This document shows, piece after piece, positions 1-8,134 of a stretch of 64,000 bases of DNA (positions are counted from its first letter, which is position 1; each line of letters starts with the position of its first letter). This stretch comes from Candidatus Latescibacterota bacterium. GTDB taxonomy: Bacteria; Latescibacterota; UBA2968; UBA8231. The notes under the pieces are model-generated. The model did not search any database. It was not told the DNA's origin and worked only from the letters and a program-made list of their open reading frames with translations. Position numbers and translations under genes: made by a program. The stretch is taken from contig JAJEFJ010000039.1 of NCBI GenBank assembly GCA_022820485.1, forward strand, positions 1 through 64,000, read 5' to 3'.

Positions 1-81
1 CGTCCGATACTTTGCTCATCACAGGCTCTTTGGGAAGAGAGGAACGTGTTTCTTGTCGGAAACCAAAAACCACGAACCAAT

Positions 82-1833
82 CTAACCGGAGAGCCTGCAC
101 CATTTCAAGACCTTCGCGATCCTTTCATGCAACAACGCCCCTTGAGAATCTTGGCTTATGCAAACGTCGAAATCGTTCCTGAATAATTTCCCCAAGCCGA
201 CTCTTGTTACAACTATGACATTCCCTTTTTTGATTAAGTTAGTGGCCGATTCTCTGATGGCTTCTTCTGTGATGTATTTCCGCGGTTTTGCTGTCTTGAC
301 ATTCACTATGTCTGCACTTGTAATCCATGGAATATCGCCGTTCCAGTAGGCTTCATTCTTTGTTGAAGGTGTACCACCGTTCAAAATATCATCGCAAACA
401 TCCCCCAATTCCACCATCGGCCACTTCATGCTGGCGTAATTAATCGTCTCCCGATACCTCTCCCCACTCAGATTATACTCCCCACCCGCCGCAATTTTCC
501 CCTTCTCAGCAATCAGCCCAAATTTAGGTTGACCGTTGTCCGTCGCATATTCCATCTTCGGCTCCCCCACCCCATCGCTCGTCACCGACTCCCCCTCCCG
601 CAACCGTCCCAGATACTCCCCAAGCTCCTCTCTCACCTTCGGCAAATCATTCTCCGCAATCTCCCGCCGCTGCGCCCCCAAATCAAACCCATCATTCTCC
701 ACCTTAAAAAAGGCAACGCGATCCGTCTTTTGCGCCAGCGCCTTGTCCAGCAGCAAAATAGATGTCTTGACCCCCGAATAAGGCTGAAACACGCCCGCCG
801 GCAGCGAGACAACAGCCACCAGATAATTCTCCACCAGCATCTTACGTAGCTGCTTATGGGCAGTCTGGCTCTGAAAGATAATGCCCTCCGGCACAATGAT
901 ACCGGCACGCCCCGTCGGCGTCAGATGCTCAGCTATGTAATCGACAAACAGCACTTCGCTGCGTTTGGATTGCACTGAAAAGCGGCGATGCGGACGAATG
1001 CCGCCCTTCGGCGACATAAACGGCGGATTGGCCAAAATCACGTCGGCATACTCGTTCCAACGCTCCTCACTGGTCAGGGTGTCGTATTCGGCAATATGCG
1101 GCTCGACAAAGCCATGCAGATACAGATTCACCAGCGACAGCCGCACCATATCGGGCGAAATGTCATAGCCCCTGAAATTGGCCGCGAGTGTCCCTTTTTC
1201 GTCCGGCGTCAGCGCACTGTTGCCCTCGTCGTCGGTATTGCTCTTGAGAATGTGCTTGTACGACGAAATCAGGAACCCGGCCGTGCCGCAGGCCGGGTCA
1301 AGCACACGCTCGTCTTTCTTCGGGTCAATAACAGAGACAATGAAGTCGATGATATGACGCGGAGTGCGGAACTGTCCGGCATCCCCCTGCGAGCCAAGGA
1401 CCGAGAGCAGATATTCAAACGCATCGCCCAGCCGCTCGCTGTGATCGTACGTAAACTCGTCGATAACCTTGAGAAAGGCGCGCAAAGTCTCCGGGTCGCG
1501 GTAGGGCAAATAGGCATTGTTGAAGATGTCGCGGAACAGCGGCGGAATGCCCGGATTTTCCGGCATCCGGGTGATCGCCTCAGCGTACAGATTCAAAGTC
1601 TCGTGGCCGCCCAAGCCAGCGCGCACCAGTTGAGGCCAGCCATAGCGGGCAAAGTCGCCGGCAAAAAACGTGCGCTGCCCGCCCAACTCCTCGCTGTCGG
1701 CGTCAATGTCGTCCATAAACTTGTAGATGAGCGCGATAGTAATCTGCTCTACTTGGCTCTTCGGATCGGGCACCTTGCCGACGAGGATGTCGCGGGCCGT
1801 GTCAATGCGGCGTTTGGTAGCGGTGTCAAGCAT
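82..1833 (-). CDS. hsdM: Type I DNA methylase HsdM fused to a truncated HsdS
   Basis: N6-adenine methyltransferase of a type I restriction-modification system. Visible are the HsdM N-terminal helical region (KSQVEQITIALIYKFMDDID), the SAM-binding motif DPACGTAGFL and the catalytic NPPF motif. From about residue 445 the protein runs into a specificity-subunit target-recognition domain (WPMVELGDVCDDILNGGTPST, GDIPWITSADI). After ISQDSQG the similarity to the HsdS encoded at 22-23.5 kb stops and 18 unrelated residues precede a TAG, so only part of the first recognition domain is present. I chose ATG 1833 instead of the upstream ORF start at 1944 because it lies one base after the fic stop and begins the conserved methylase sequence. 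Without a second recognition domain the enzyme is probably unable to recognise a normal bipartite site. The break could be a frameshift, a rearrangement or an assembly fault close to the window edge. Confidence 0.88.
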   Translation of the reverse strand: MLDTATKRRIDTARDILVGKVPDPKSQVEQITIALIYKFMDDIDADSEELGGQRTFFAGDFARYGWPQLVRAGLGGHETLNLYAEAITRMPENPGIPPLFRDIFNNAYLPYRDPETLRAFLKVIDEFTYDHSERLGDAFEYLLSVLGSQGDAGQFRTPRHIIDFIVSVIDPKKDERVLDPACGTAGFLISSYKHILKSNTDDEGNSALTPDEKGTLAANFRGYDISPDMVRLSLVNLYLHGFVEPHIAEYDTLTSEERWNEYADVILANPPFMSPKGGIRPHRRFSVQSKRSEVLFVDYIAEHLTPTGRAGIIVPEGIIFQSQTAHKQLRKMLVENYLVAVVSLPAGVFQPYSGVKTSILLLDKALAQKTDRVAFFKVENDGFDLGAQRREIAENDLPKVREELGEYLGRLREGESVTSDGVGEPKMEYATDNGQPKFGLIAEKGKIAAGGEYNLSGERYRETINYASMKWPMVELGDVCDDILNGGTPSTKNEAYWNGDIPWITSADIVNVKTAKPRKYITEEAIRESATNLIKKGNVIVVTRVGLGKLFRNDFDVCISQDSQGALLHERIAKVLKWCRLSG

Positions 1834-1834
1834 A

Positions 1835-2725
1835 TTAGGTCCGGTAAACGAATCCCTCCCCAATCTTCCACACCCCCTTCTCGCGAAAAGCGGGAATAGT
1901 CTGGCGACGGGCAGCGTTAGTAACCGCAGGTGCCGAGAGCCCATGCTGCTTGATATAGTCCGACAGCCGGATAATGACCTCCCCTTGTAGATAGCTCAGC
2001 CTCTTGTGCAGCGACTCTACGAGCCCCAACGCCAGAATATCTTCCATCGTCCTAGTCGTTTGGCGGCTCCCATAATCCCTAAACACCTGATAGTACCGCT
2101 CCTTTTCCGAGTTGCGAATAATGAGACGCGGCAGTCCGAGCTGGATAAGTTGAAAGTTGATGAGAACCCGTCCCAAGCGGCCATTGCCGTCGCAAAAGGG
2201 ATGGATGGTCTCAAAATCCAAATGAAATCGGGCAATTTTATCGAGGAAGTAGGAGCCGAGATCGCTGGAATACTCGACGAGGATTTCATCTATCATGCGC
2301 TCCACATGCTCGGGTGCCGGCGCAATATGAGTCCCCACCCGCACGTATTCCCCCTGCTCGCGAAAGCGTCCGGCGATGGCATCGTTAATGCCGCCGATGA
2401 GCATCTGATGCAAGAGTAGTATTAGGTCTTTGCTCAGCTCGCTGTCTTTAGCTTTGATGCGTTTGTATTCCGTGACACGGGCTAGATTTTTCGCCTCGAA
2501 GACTTCCCGCACAGACACATTGCGGGACAACACCTGCTCCAACAGGATTCGCTCTGTCTCCTCAAGAGTAAGGGTTGAATTTTCAATCGCGTTCGAGTTG
2601 TACACACTCTCGGGGACCTCCACTTCGTCGATCATCGACAGCAGCGATTCCTTGCCTTGGCGCAAGGTATCGTACGCTCGCTTCAAATCTTGGATGCGGT
2701 TTCTTATCAGCTCTGTAGTTGCCAT
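1835..2725 (-). CDS. Fic-domain AMPylase-like protein with C-terminal winged helix
   Basis: Fic family protein, 296 aa. The catalytic loop HPFCDGNGRLGR (about residues 175-186) carries the full HxFx(D/E)GNGRxxR motif, and the N-terminal helix contains SNAIEN (44-49), matching the class II inhibitory motif (S/T)xxxE(G/N), so the enzyme is expected to be auto-inhibited. The C-terminal 70 residues look like a winged helix, common in this Fic subgroup. It lies between hsdR and hsdM, with its stop one base before the hsdM start, an arrangement often seen in type I R-M loci. Two inverted repeats just upstream may be sites for this or another regulator. Its target protein is unknown. Confidence 0.9.
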   Translation of the reverse strand: MATTELIRNRIQDLKRAYDTLRQGKESLLSMIDEVEVPESVYNSNAIENSTLTLEETERILLEQVLSRNVSVREVFEAKNLARVTEYKRIKAKDSELSKDLILLLHQMLIGGINDAIAGRFREQGEYVRVGTHIAPAPEHVERMIDEILVEYSSDLGSYFLDKIARFHLDFETIHPFCDGNGRLGRVLINFQLIQLGLPRLIIRNSEKERYYQVFRDYGSRQTTRTMEDILALGLVESLHKRLSYLQGEVIIRLSDYIKQHGLSAPAVTNAARRQTIPAFREKGVWKIGEGFVYRT

Positions 2726-2739
2726 ATCATTATTGTATC

Positions 2740-2824
2740 TTATTCACGGTATATTGGCAAATATCCGTGAATAAACCGCGAAAAATGGGTGCCATTCACT
2801 GTTTTTTCGGATAAATACGTGAAT
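2740..2824. promoter_or_regulatory. Paired palindromic operator-like sites upstream of fic
   Basis: Two inverted repeats built on the half-site ATTCAC/GTGAAT. The first (2740-2774) has perfect 10-bp arms, TTATTCACGG and CCGTGAATAA. The second (2794-2824) repeats ATTCAC and GTGAAT with the same 25-bp half-site spacing, 52 bp further upstream. They lie in the AT-rich leader of fic, so repression or autoregulation of the fic-hsdM transcript is the likely role. The regulator is inferred, not seen. Confidence 0.6.
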
Positions 2825-2929
2825 CGCGGATGAGAAGGCCGGATTGATTGCCAGCCTCTAAGTCATGGTGGGACTTGGCGGTATTTAGCTAGATCTCAAA
2901 AATCCGCCTCTTTTGACAAAGAACTCGGT

Positions 2930-3358
2930 TCAGTGCCTAGGCCGCTTCAAGAATAAAACCGGCTCACCATAGTCTCCCTCACCCACTTGGTCGAGAGCTC
3001 GGTGTTCGATGTCTTCCAGTTGTCCGAGTTTGCTCGTCCACGTTCCATCCGCAAGCTGCCGCGCAGCGTGTGTGGGACTGCCATCTAGAGCGAAAATGGC
3101 CACTTTTTCCACTCCCACCTCAAAGGCAGCATCTTGACACACTTCAAATCCGAGCTTTTGGAAGACTTCGGCGTACGTTTCCACTGTATACTCTCTAGGC
3201 ACACCTTCGGGCCAATAGTACTGACCAAAAGAATCTGGTTCCTACCAACGGGAATCATCCCCTGCAGCCCAAGCGATACAGTTGTAATCGACTTGGGCTG
3301 GGCTGGTAATCTTGTATGTGTCGCTACGGAGCCTTGGGAACAAGCGTTCCAGATTCAC
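2930..3358 (-). pseudogene. DUF7689-type gene interrupted by one in-frame TAG
   Basis: The ORF track shows only the C-terminal 90 residues (3202-2930). Reading further upstream in the same frame gives a coherent N-terminus starting at GTG 3358 (VNLERLFPRLRSDTYKITSP, then VDYNCIAWAAGDDSRW), then a TAG at 3244-3242, then EPDSFGQYYWPEGVPRE and the annotated part. This is the layout of the DUF7689 family as I remember it, where a second Trp is usual after DSRW, so a single TGG to TAG change explains the break. The start overlaps the stop of the upstream gene (GTGA). Function of the family is unknown. A sequencing error remains possible because everything else in the frame is intact. Confidence 0.75.
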
Positions 3359-3678
3359 CAACGCAACCCTTTCCTCCGCCCCCACTTCAGCCAATCTTGG
3401 GTCATCTCTGCGACAACGCCCCGATGCTTGGGAAGCACGGGATCTTCTCGTGCAATTGACCTAAGTGCCCAGAACCAGTGTTCCGGCTTGTGTTCGAGTT
3501 CTCTAAGAATTAACGGCAGCGCTTGCGGCCCCATGCCTATGATCTGCTGGTACGCAGGATGTAGAACGACCTCTCGTATTGAGGAAAGATGAGCGCATTC
3601 CTCACGTACAATTTCTGCGAGACGGTGGAATTGTTCCGGCAAAACATCTGGCTGGGGCTGTAGGGATTCCGTACTCAA
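3355..3678 (-). CDS. Small conserved protein paired with DUF7689 gene
   Basis: A 107-residue protein with a conserved-looking core (HPAYQQIIGMGPQALPLILREL, then HWFWALRSIAREDPV and DWLKWGRRKG). Proteins of this type occur next to DUF7689 genes as two-gene pairs, and here the stop overlaps the GTG start of that gene by 4 bp, implying translational coupling. The start used is TTG, with a GGAG box seven bases upstream. No enzymatic motif is visible and the function is unknown. Its position between hsdR and fic suggests that the pair is a passenger of the restriction locus, but this is only inference. Confidence 0.7.
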   Translation of the reverse strand: MSTESLQPQPDVLPEQFHRLAEIVREECAHLSSIREVVLHPAYQQIIGMGPQALPLILRELEHKPEHWFWALRSIAREDPVLPKHRGVVAEMTQDWLKWGRRKGLRW

Positions 3679-3857
3679 AGCTTCACTCCCATATCAAAAA
3701 GACTCGGTAGCTGCATTCTCGGATAGAAAATCCTACTCATTTAGTAAATTTCCACCGAAAAAACCGATGCCTCTTCGTCCAAGAAGCCTGTTAGGTCCAA
3801 CGTATCCTATCCCCCAACCCTCGTCAAGCTCCACGGCTCAAACGTCGTGTACCCTTT

Positions 3858-6398
3858 CTAGACGGTGAATTGATTCAGAGACACGTAATCCTTGACATAC
3901 TCGGGAACGAGCCTGCGGTACGGCTCCGGCACCGCGCGAAAGTCGCTGGAAGAAAAGGCCGGATTGGTCGCCAATGCGGCGAAGCTCCGATTCTCAATGA
4001 TGTCTCGGGTCTGTCCACTGGTCAGGTACGCCTTAAAGTATGCTCTGATCGCCGTGATGGACTCGGCCTCGTCGGGCCTGTGATCAGCGACGAATTTGGC
4101 AAACTCCTCTTCGAGCAGCTCGTCCCTCGACTTAAAACGCGGAATGAGATCAAAGACCTTCTCCAATATCTCACGCAAGGTCACGCGACGGTCCACCGCA
4201 GCAGCTTGGCGCAGCTTGGCGAGGGAGTAGTACTCCTCGGGCTTGTCGAAAACTTCCCGATTCACATAGGCGATGGCGCGATCCCATTGGCCCGCCTCGA
4301 TAGCTTGGGCAATGACGTCGTTCTCGCGCACCTCGTCGGCAAAGCGGTCGAAAAACATCCGGTCAATCCTCATCCCTTCGGAGCCGACCTGCTCTTGCTC
4401 TATCGTCGAGAGAAAGTCGTCTCCCAAGTGCTCGTACGTGTCGGCATATACAACCGGCCTCGGGTCGTCCCCTTCCCTATCACTTCTATCTCGCAGCCGA
4501 GGCAATTCCAATACTTCGTCATAGTTGAACTCGTTCTCGAAGTACTGGCAGTTGCCAAAGAAGTCGAACAGCTTGAAGGTGGTCTTCTCCGGGTCAGCGA
4601 CAACGTCTGCGGGGCGGCTCCCTATCATCTGGTCGAGGAAGTTGTGCTTTCTGGTGCCGCGCCCTTTGATCTGGACGAAATCCGTCGGCGAGAATATCGG
4701 CCTGAACAGACCCAAGTTGAGAATGTCGGTGCAATCGTAGCCAGTGGTCATCATGCCGACGGTTACGCATACCCGCGCCTTGCTCGTCCGGTACTCGCGC
4801 ATGAAGTTGCCGGATCCCCGGAGGTTATTGTTGGCAAAGTTGACCGTGAATTGCTGGGCATCCATCACATGCGACGTAACCTGAACTGCAAAATCCGACT
4901 GGTACTTGCCCGGAAACATGCGGTCGGCGATCTCGTTGAAGAACTGCGTTAGCTTGGCCGCATGTTCTTGGCTCACTGCGAAGACGATAGACTTCCCAAT
5001 CTCCCCGCTGATCGGGTCGCGGAGCGCATTCTCCAATAAGGTTCGACAGAAGACCGCGTTGGTAGCCTCCGAGAAAAACTCCCGCTCGAAATCGCGCTTT
5101 TTGAACGCCTCCTCCTGCTGCTCTCCTTCGTCATCAGTGAAAGACACCACAAAACCCTCGTCCGCGAGAAGCTGGGTAGTCACCTCCGTTCGCGCATCAA
5201 CGACCCGAGGATTGATCAGATACCCATCGCGCACCCCGTCGAGCAACGAGTAGCGAAACGTCGGCTCGCCACTGTCGCAACCGAAGGTGCGGTACGTGTC
5301 GAGCAGCAACCGGCGCTCCACCTCGCGCGGGTCGCGCACATGCGGGCCGCTCGCCTGAGTACCTCTAAGGTAGTCGCGGGGCGTCGCGGTCAGCCCCAGC
5401 TTGTAGCCGACGAAGTAGTCGAATACGGCGCGGGCGTTGCCGCTGATAGACCGATGCGCCTCATCCGAAATCACCAAGTCGAAGTCCGTCGGCGAAAACA
5501 GCGACTGGTACTTGTTGTTGAACAGCAGCGACTGAACGGTCGTGACCACAATGTGCGCCCGCCGCCAGTCGTCGCGTTTCTCCTTGTAGATGACCGTGTC
5601 AAAGTCGTTCGCCAAGTACGGGACAAACGACTTGTTCGCCGCTTGGTCTTCCAACTCCAGCCGATCTACCAAGAACAGGACGCGGCGGGCGTTGCCAGTG
5701 CGGAGAAACAGCTTGATAATAGCGGCGGCCACTAGCGTCTTGCCGGTGCCAGTAGCCATCTCGAACAGGAATCGGTCGCGACCGTCTCGGACTGCCCGTT
5801 GCAAACCGCGGATCGCTCGTAGCTGGTAATCGCGCAAAAAGCGCAGCCCGTGCGTCTGAATGTATCCAGAACGCTCGGCCTCGTTGCGCCACCCGGCCTC
5901 CGCCGCATAGTTGGGCCGCTGCGTGAGGACGATGTAGTCGTCGCCAACCCGCTCATCAATCAGGCGCTGCGAATTGGGCGCAACCTGTTTGTACCCCTCC
6001 ACCGAGTCCGGCGACGGGAACGCCGTAATGATATGCGGATTGCCGCGCTCCAGATCCCAGAAGTAGTGCAGATTGCCGTTGGAGAGGATGACGAAGCGGC
6101 AGTTCAGCGAGCGGGCGTAGCGGCGGGCCTGCTCCTTGCCGACCAATGGGTTCTTGTCCTCGGACTTGGCTTCCAACACGATTAGTGGGAATCCCCGGTC
6201 GTCAATGAGCAGGAAATCGACAAATCCTCGACCGGAACGCTCAAAATTATCGCCTAAGCTATCGAGGTCATCGCGCTTGAGGGCGACGTGCGCCTCCAAG
6301 CGGATATTGGCCGGTCCATTGTCGTCGTCAAAGAATCGCCAACCAGCGTTTTCGAGCAACTGATCGATTTTATGCCGCGCAGCAGCCTCGCTCATCAC
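3858..6398 (-). CDS. hsdR: Type I restriction endonuclease subunit HsdR
   Basis: Motor and nuclease subunit, 846 aa. The N-terminal PD-(D/E)xK nuclease shows D61 in FVDFLLID and E76-x-K78 in VLEAK. The SF2 translocase follows with Walker A MATGTGKT (K220), a DEAH box (ISDEAHRSI) and motif III GLTATP, then the helicase C domain (GRGTRKHN) and an EcoEI-like C-terminal region. The start is GTG 6398 or ATG 6395; both overlap the murB stop, so hsdR is probably translated from the murB transcript. It belongs with fic and the hsdM-S fusion downstream. The catalytic residues are intact, so restriction activity would depend on whether the damaged specificity part still works. Confidence 0.93.
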   Translation of the reverse strand: MMSEAAARHKIDQLLENAGWRFFDDDNGPANIRLEAHVALKRDDLDSLGDNFERSGRGFVDFLLIDDRGFPLIVLEAKSEDKNPLVGKEQARRYARSLNCRFVILSNGNLHYFWDLERGNPHIITAFPSPDSVEGYKQVAPNSQRLIDERVGDDYIVLTQRPNYAAEAGWRNEAERSGYIQTHGLRFLRDYQLRAIRGLQRAVRDGRDRFLFEMATGTGKTLVAAAIIKLFLRTGNARRVLFLVDRLELEDQAANKSFVPYLANDFDTVIYKEKRDDWRRAHIVVTTVQSLLFNNKYQSLFSPTDFDLVISDEAHRSISGNARAVFDYFVGYKLGLTATPRDYLRGTQASGPHVRDPREVERRLLLDTYRTFGCDSGEPTFRYSLLDGVRDGYLINPRVVDARTEVTTQLLADEGFVVSFTDDEGEQQEEAFKKRDFEREFFSEATNAVFCRTLLENALRDPISGEIGKSIVFAVSQEHAAKLTQFFNEIADRMFPGKYQSDFAVQVTSHVMDAQQFTVNFANNNLRGSGNFMREYRTSKARVCVTVGMMTTGYDCTDILNLGLFRPIFSPTDFVQIKGRGTRKHNFLDQMIGSRPADVVADPEKTTFKLFDFFGNCQYFENEFNYDEVLELPRLRDRSDREGDDPRPVVYADTYEHLGDDFLSTIEQEQVGSEGMRIDRMFFDRFADEVRENDVIAQAIEAGQWDRAIAYVNREVFDKPEEYYSLAKLRQAAAVDRRVTLREILEKVFDLIPRFKSRDELLEEEFAKFVADHRPDEAESITAIRAYFKAYLTSGQTRDIIENRSFAALATNPAFSSSDFRAVPEPYRRLVPEYVKDYVSLNQFTV

Positions 6399-7423
6399 TC
6401 CCCCTCCACCAACACCGGCTCCCGCTCCAAACGAATCCCAAAGGTCTGCTCCACCGCATCCCGAATCTCACCAGCCAAAGCGAGAACTTCGCGGGTCGTC
6501 CCACCGCGATTGACCAAAGCCAGCGCGTGTCGCTCTGAAATGCCAGCGCCGCCCCTTTGCAGCCCCTTGTGAAATCCCGCCTGCTCGACGAGCCAAGCGG
6601 CCGGCACTTTGACGCCAGCCGAATCGGGAAAGCTCGGGACATGGGGATAGCGGTCCTTTAGTGCGGCAAAGGCTTCCTCGTCGATGACTGGATTCAAGAA
6701 GAAGGAACCGACGGAGCGGGAGTTGGGATCTTGCGGGTCGATGACCATGGACTTGCCACGGCGGAGCGCGAGCACAGCATCGCGCACGATAGCCAAAGTC
6801 GGGTGGTCATCATCCACATGCCGACGCAGCTCCGGGTAGCGGATTTGCGGCTCGCCGTCGGCATCCAAGCGATACGTCACCGAGGTCACAATAAAGCGGT
6901 CGCGGTCGGCCCCCTTAAAGCGGCTCTGACGGTAGGCAAAGCCGCATTCGGCGGGGGCAAATGCGATTTCTTCCAAGGTTTGCCGGTCGAGCGCCCGCAC
7001 TTCCACAATGGTGTCTTTTACTTCTTGGCCATACGCGCCGACGTTTTGAATAGGCGTCGCACCCACCGACCCAGGGATACCCGACAGACACTCCACACCG
7101 GCCAAGCCGCGCTCCACGCAGCACTGCACAAAGCCATCCCAATCCTCCCCAGCCGCTACCTCGACAGTCGCACCATTGAACACCACGCCGCTAAGTCCCA
7201 CTTTGAGCACCAAGCCGCTGTATCCCGCGTCGGCAAAAAGCACGTTGCTGCCGCCGCCGAGCACTTGCACGGGCAACCCTTCAGCCTCTGCCCACGTCAA
7301 GCAGGCGCACATCTCGTCTGGGGAGGTACACTCGGCCAAGTAGCGCGCAGGGCCGCCGAGGCCCATGGTGGTGAGCGGAGCGAGGGGGATGTTCTCGCGG
7401 AGGTTGCAGGACGGCTTTGCCAT
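6395..7423 (-). CDS. murB: UDP-N-acetylenolpyruvoylglucosamine reductase MurB
   Basis: FAD-dependent reductase that makes UDP-MurNAc for peptidoglycan. The protein from ATG 7423 is 342 aa, the length of the E. coli type I enzyme. Visible are the FAD-binding GGGSNVLFAD, IPGSVGATPIQNVGAYGQEV, the YRQSRFK segment, and SVGSFFLNP holding the proton-donor Ser. A Glu near the C-terminus (LEREPVL) fits the third catalytic residue. The 44 extra residues of the ORF track (start 7555) are not conserved and run into a repeat element, so I rejected them. Its 3' end overlaps hsdR, an odd housekeeping/defence coupling. murD lies 40 kb away in this window. Confidence 0.95.
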   Translation of the reverse strand: MAKPSCNLRENIPLAPLTTMGLGGPARYLAECTSPDEMCACLTWAEAEGLPVQVLGGGSNVLFADAGYSGLVLKVGLSGVVFNGATVEVAAGEDWDGFVQCCVERGLAGVECLSGIPGSVGATPIQNVGAYGQEVKDTIVEVRALDRQTLEEIAFAPAECGFAYRQSRFKGADRDRFIVTSVTYRLDADGEPQIRYPELRRHVDDDHPTLAIVRDAVLALRRGKSMVIDPQDPNSRSVGSFFLNPVIDEEAFAALKDRYPHVPSFPDSAGVKVPAAWLVEQAGFHKGLQRGGAGISERHALALVNRGGTTREVLALAGEIRDAVEQTFGIRLEREPVLVEGE

Positions 7424-7482
7424 GAAGTGACGCCTTGTTTTGCGTGTACTGAAGATTTGCGTTGTACTGCCTATATTACAGA

Positions 7483-7616
7483 CTGACGTTACGCCTCTGC
7501 GCCGAAGCGATAATGTAGGGGCGTCCCTTGTGGGCGCCCAAGCTGCACCGTGCATTCAGCTAGCGGAATCCGAAAAGGGCAACCACAAGGGTTGCCCCTA
7601 CAAGGCGTAACGTCAG
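7483..7616. repeat. MITE-like hairpin element with CTGACGTTACGCCT ends
   Basis: A 134-bp non-coding element bounded by a perfect 14-bp inverted repeat, CTGACGTTACGCCT (7483-7496) and AGGCGTAACGTCAG (7603-7616). The symmetry continues weakly outward (TATATTA/TAATATA). Inside are a GTAGGGGCG box and a palindrome GGGCAACC/GGTTGCCC (7577-7597). The ends resemble those of the Rpn element at 21.1-22.2 kb and of a half-element at 63.05 kb. It fills most of the gap between murB and the next gene. Confidence 0.7.
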
Positions 7617-7659
7617 AGAATAATATAGGGCGTATCACGCACAACACCGGAGCGCATTG

Positions 7660-8130
7660 ATGAAAAAGACCCTGTATCTCGCCAGCCCGTATGGATTCTC
7701 GGCCCAATGGAAGGAGCGGCTCCTGCCCCAGTTCGTCTCTGCCTTAGAGGCATTGGGGGCTGAGGTCTGGGAGCCTTTTGCCCGCAACAACCAAGTCGAT
7801 TTTTCCGCGCCGGGCTGGGCCTACCAAGTCGGTCAGGCTGACTTGCGCGACGTGGTCGAGGCCGACGCGATCTTCGCCATTGTCAACGGCACGCCGCCGG
7901 ATGAGGGGGTGATGGTCGAGTTGGGCGCGGCCATTGCCCTCGGCAAGCCGACCTTTCTCTTCCGCGACGACTTCCGCCGCTGCACGGATTCAGAAAACTA
8001 CCCCCTGAACCTGATGCTGTTCACCGGCCTGCCAGAAGACGGTTGGGAAGCCTACTACTACACATCGCTCGCGGAAATTAGCGCGCCCGACAAGGCCCTC
8101 GCGCGTTGGCTGCGAGACGAACGGAGCTGA
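7660..8130 (+). CDS. Nucleoside 2-deoxyribosyltransferase family protein
   Basis: A 156-aa protein of the nucleoside deoxyribosyltransferase fold, which acts on the N-glycosidic bond of deoxynucleosides for base exchange or hydrolysis. Seen: N-terminal LYLASPYGFS, the segment DLRDVVEADAIFAIVNG, and DEGVMVELGAA, whose Glu matches the catalytic nucleophile of the family. I use ATG 7660 with GGAG seven bases upstream; the ORF track begins one codon earlier at TTG. It is followed after four bases by a glcF-like gene, so the two are probably cotranscribed, although no metabolic link is obvious. Substrate is unknown. Confidence 0.85.
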   Translation: MKKTLYLASPYGFSAQWKERLLPQFVSALEALGAEVWEPFARNNQVDFSAPGWAYQVGQADLRDVVEADAIFAIVNGTPPDEGVMVELGAAIALGKPTFLFRDDFRRCTDSENYPLNLMLFTGLPEDGWEAYYYTSLAEISAPDKALARWLRDERS

Positions 8131-8134
8131 CATA

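Noticed and set aside
1-81. Start of a further minus-strand gene (ATG at 19-17)
   Set aside because: Only six codons lie inside the window; nothing can be supported.
988-1899. 303-aa plus-strand ORF
   Set aside because: Antisense shadow of hsdM; low-complexity Arg/Val-rich translation with no family features.
3242-3244. TAG read as pyrrolysine or other recoding
   Set aside because: Expected residue is Trp, no supporting structure is seen, and TAG ends several other genes here.
3870-4952. 360-aa plus-strand ORF
   Set aside because: Lies antisense to intact hsdR, whose motifs are complete.
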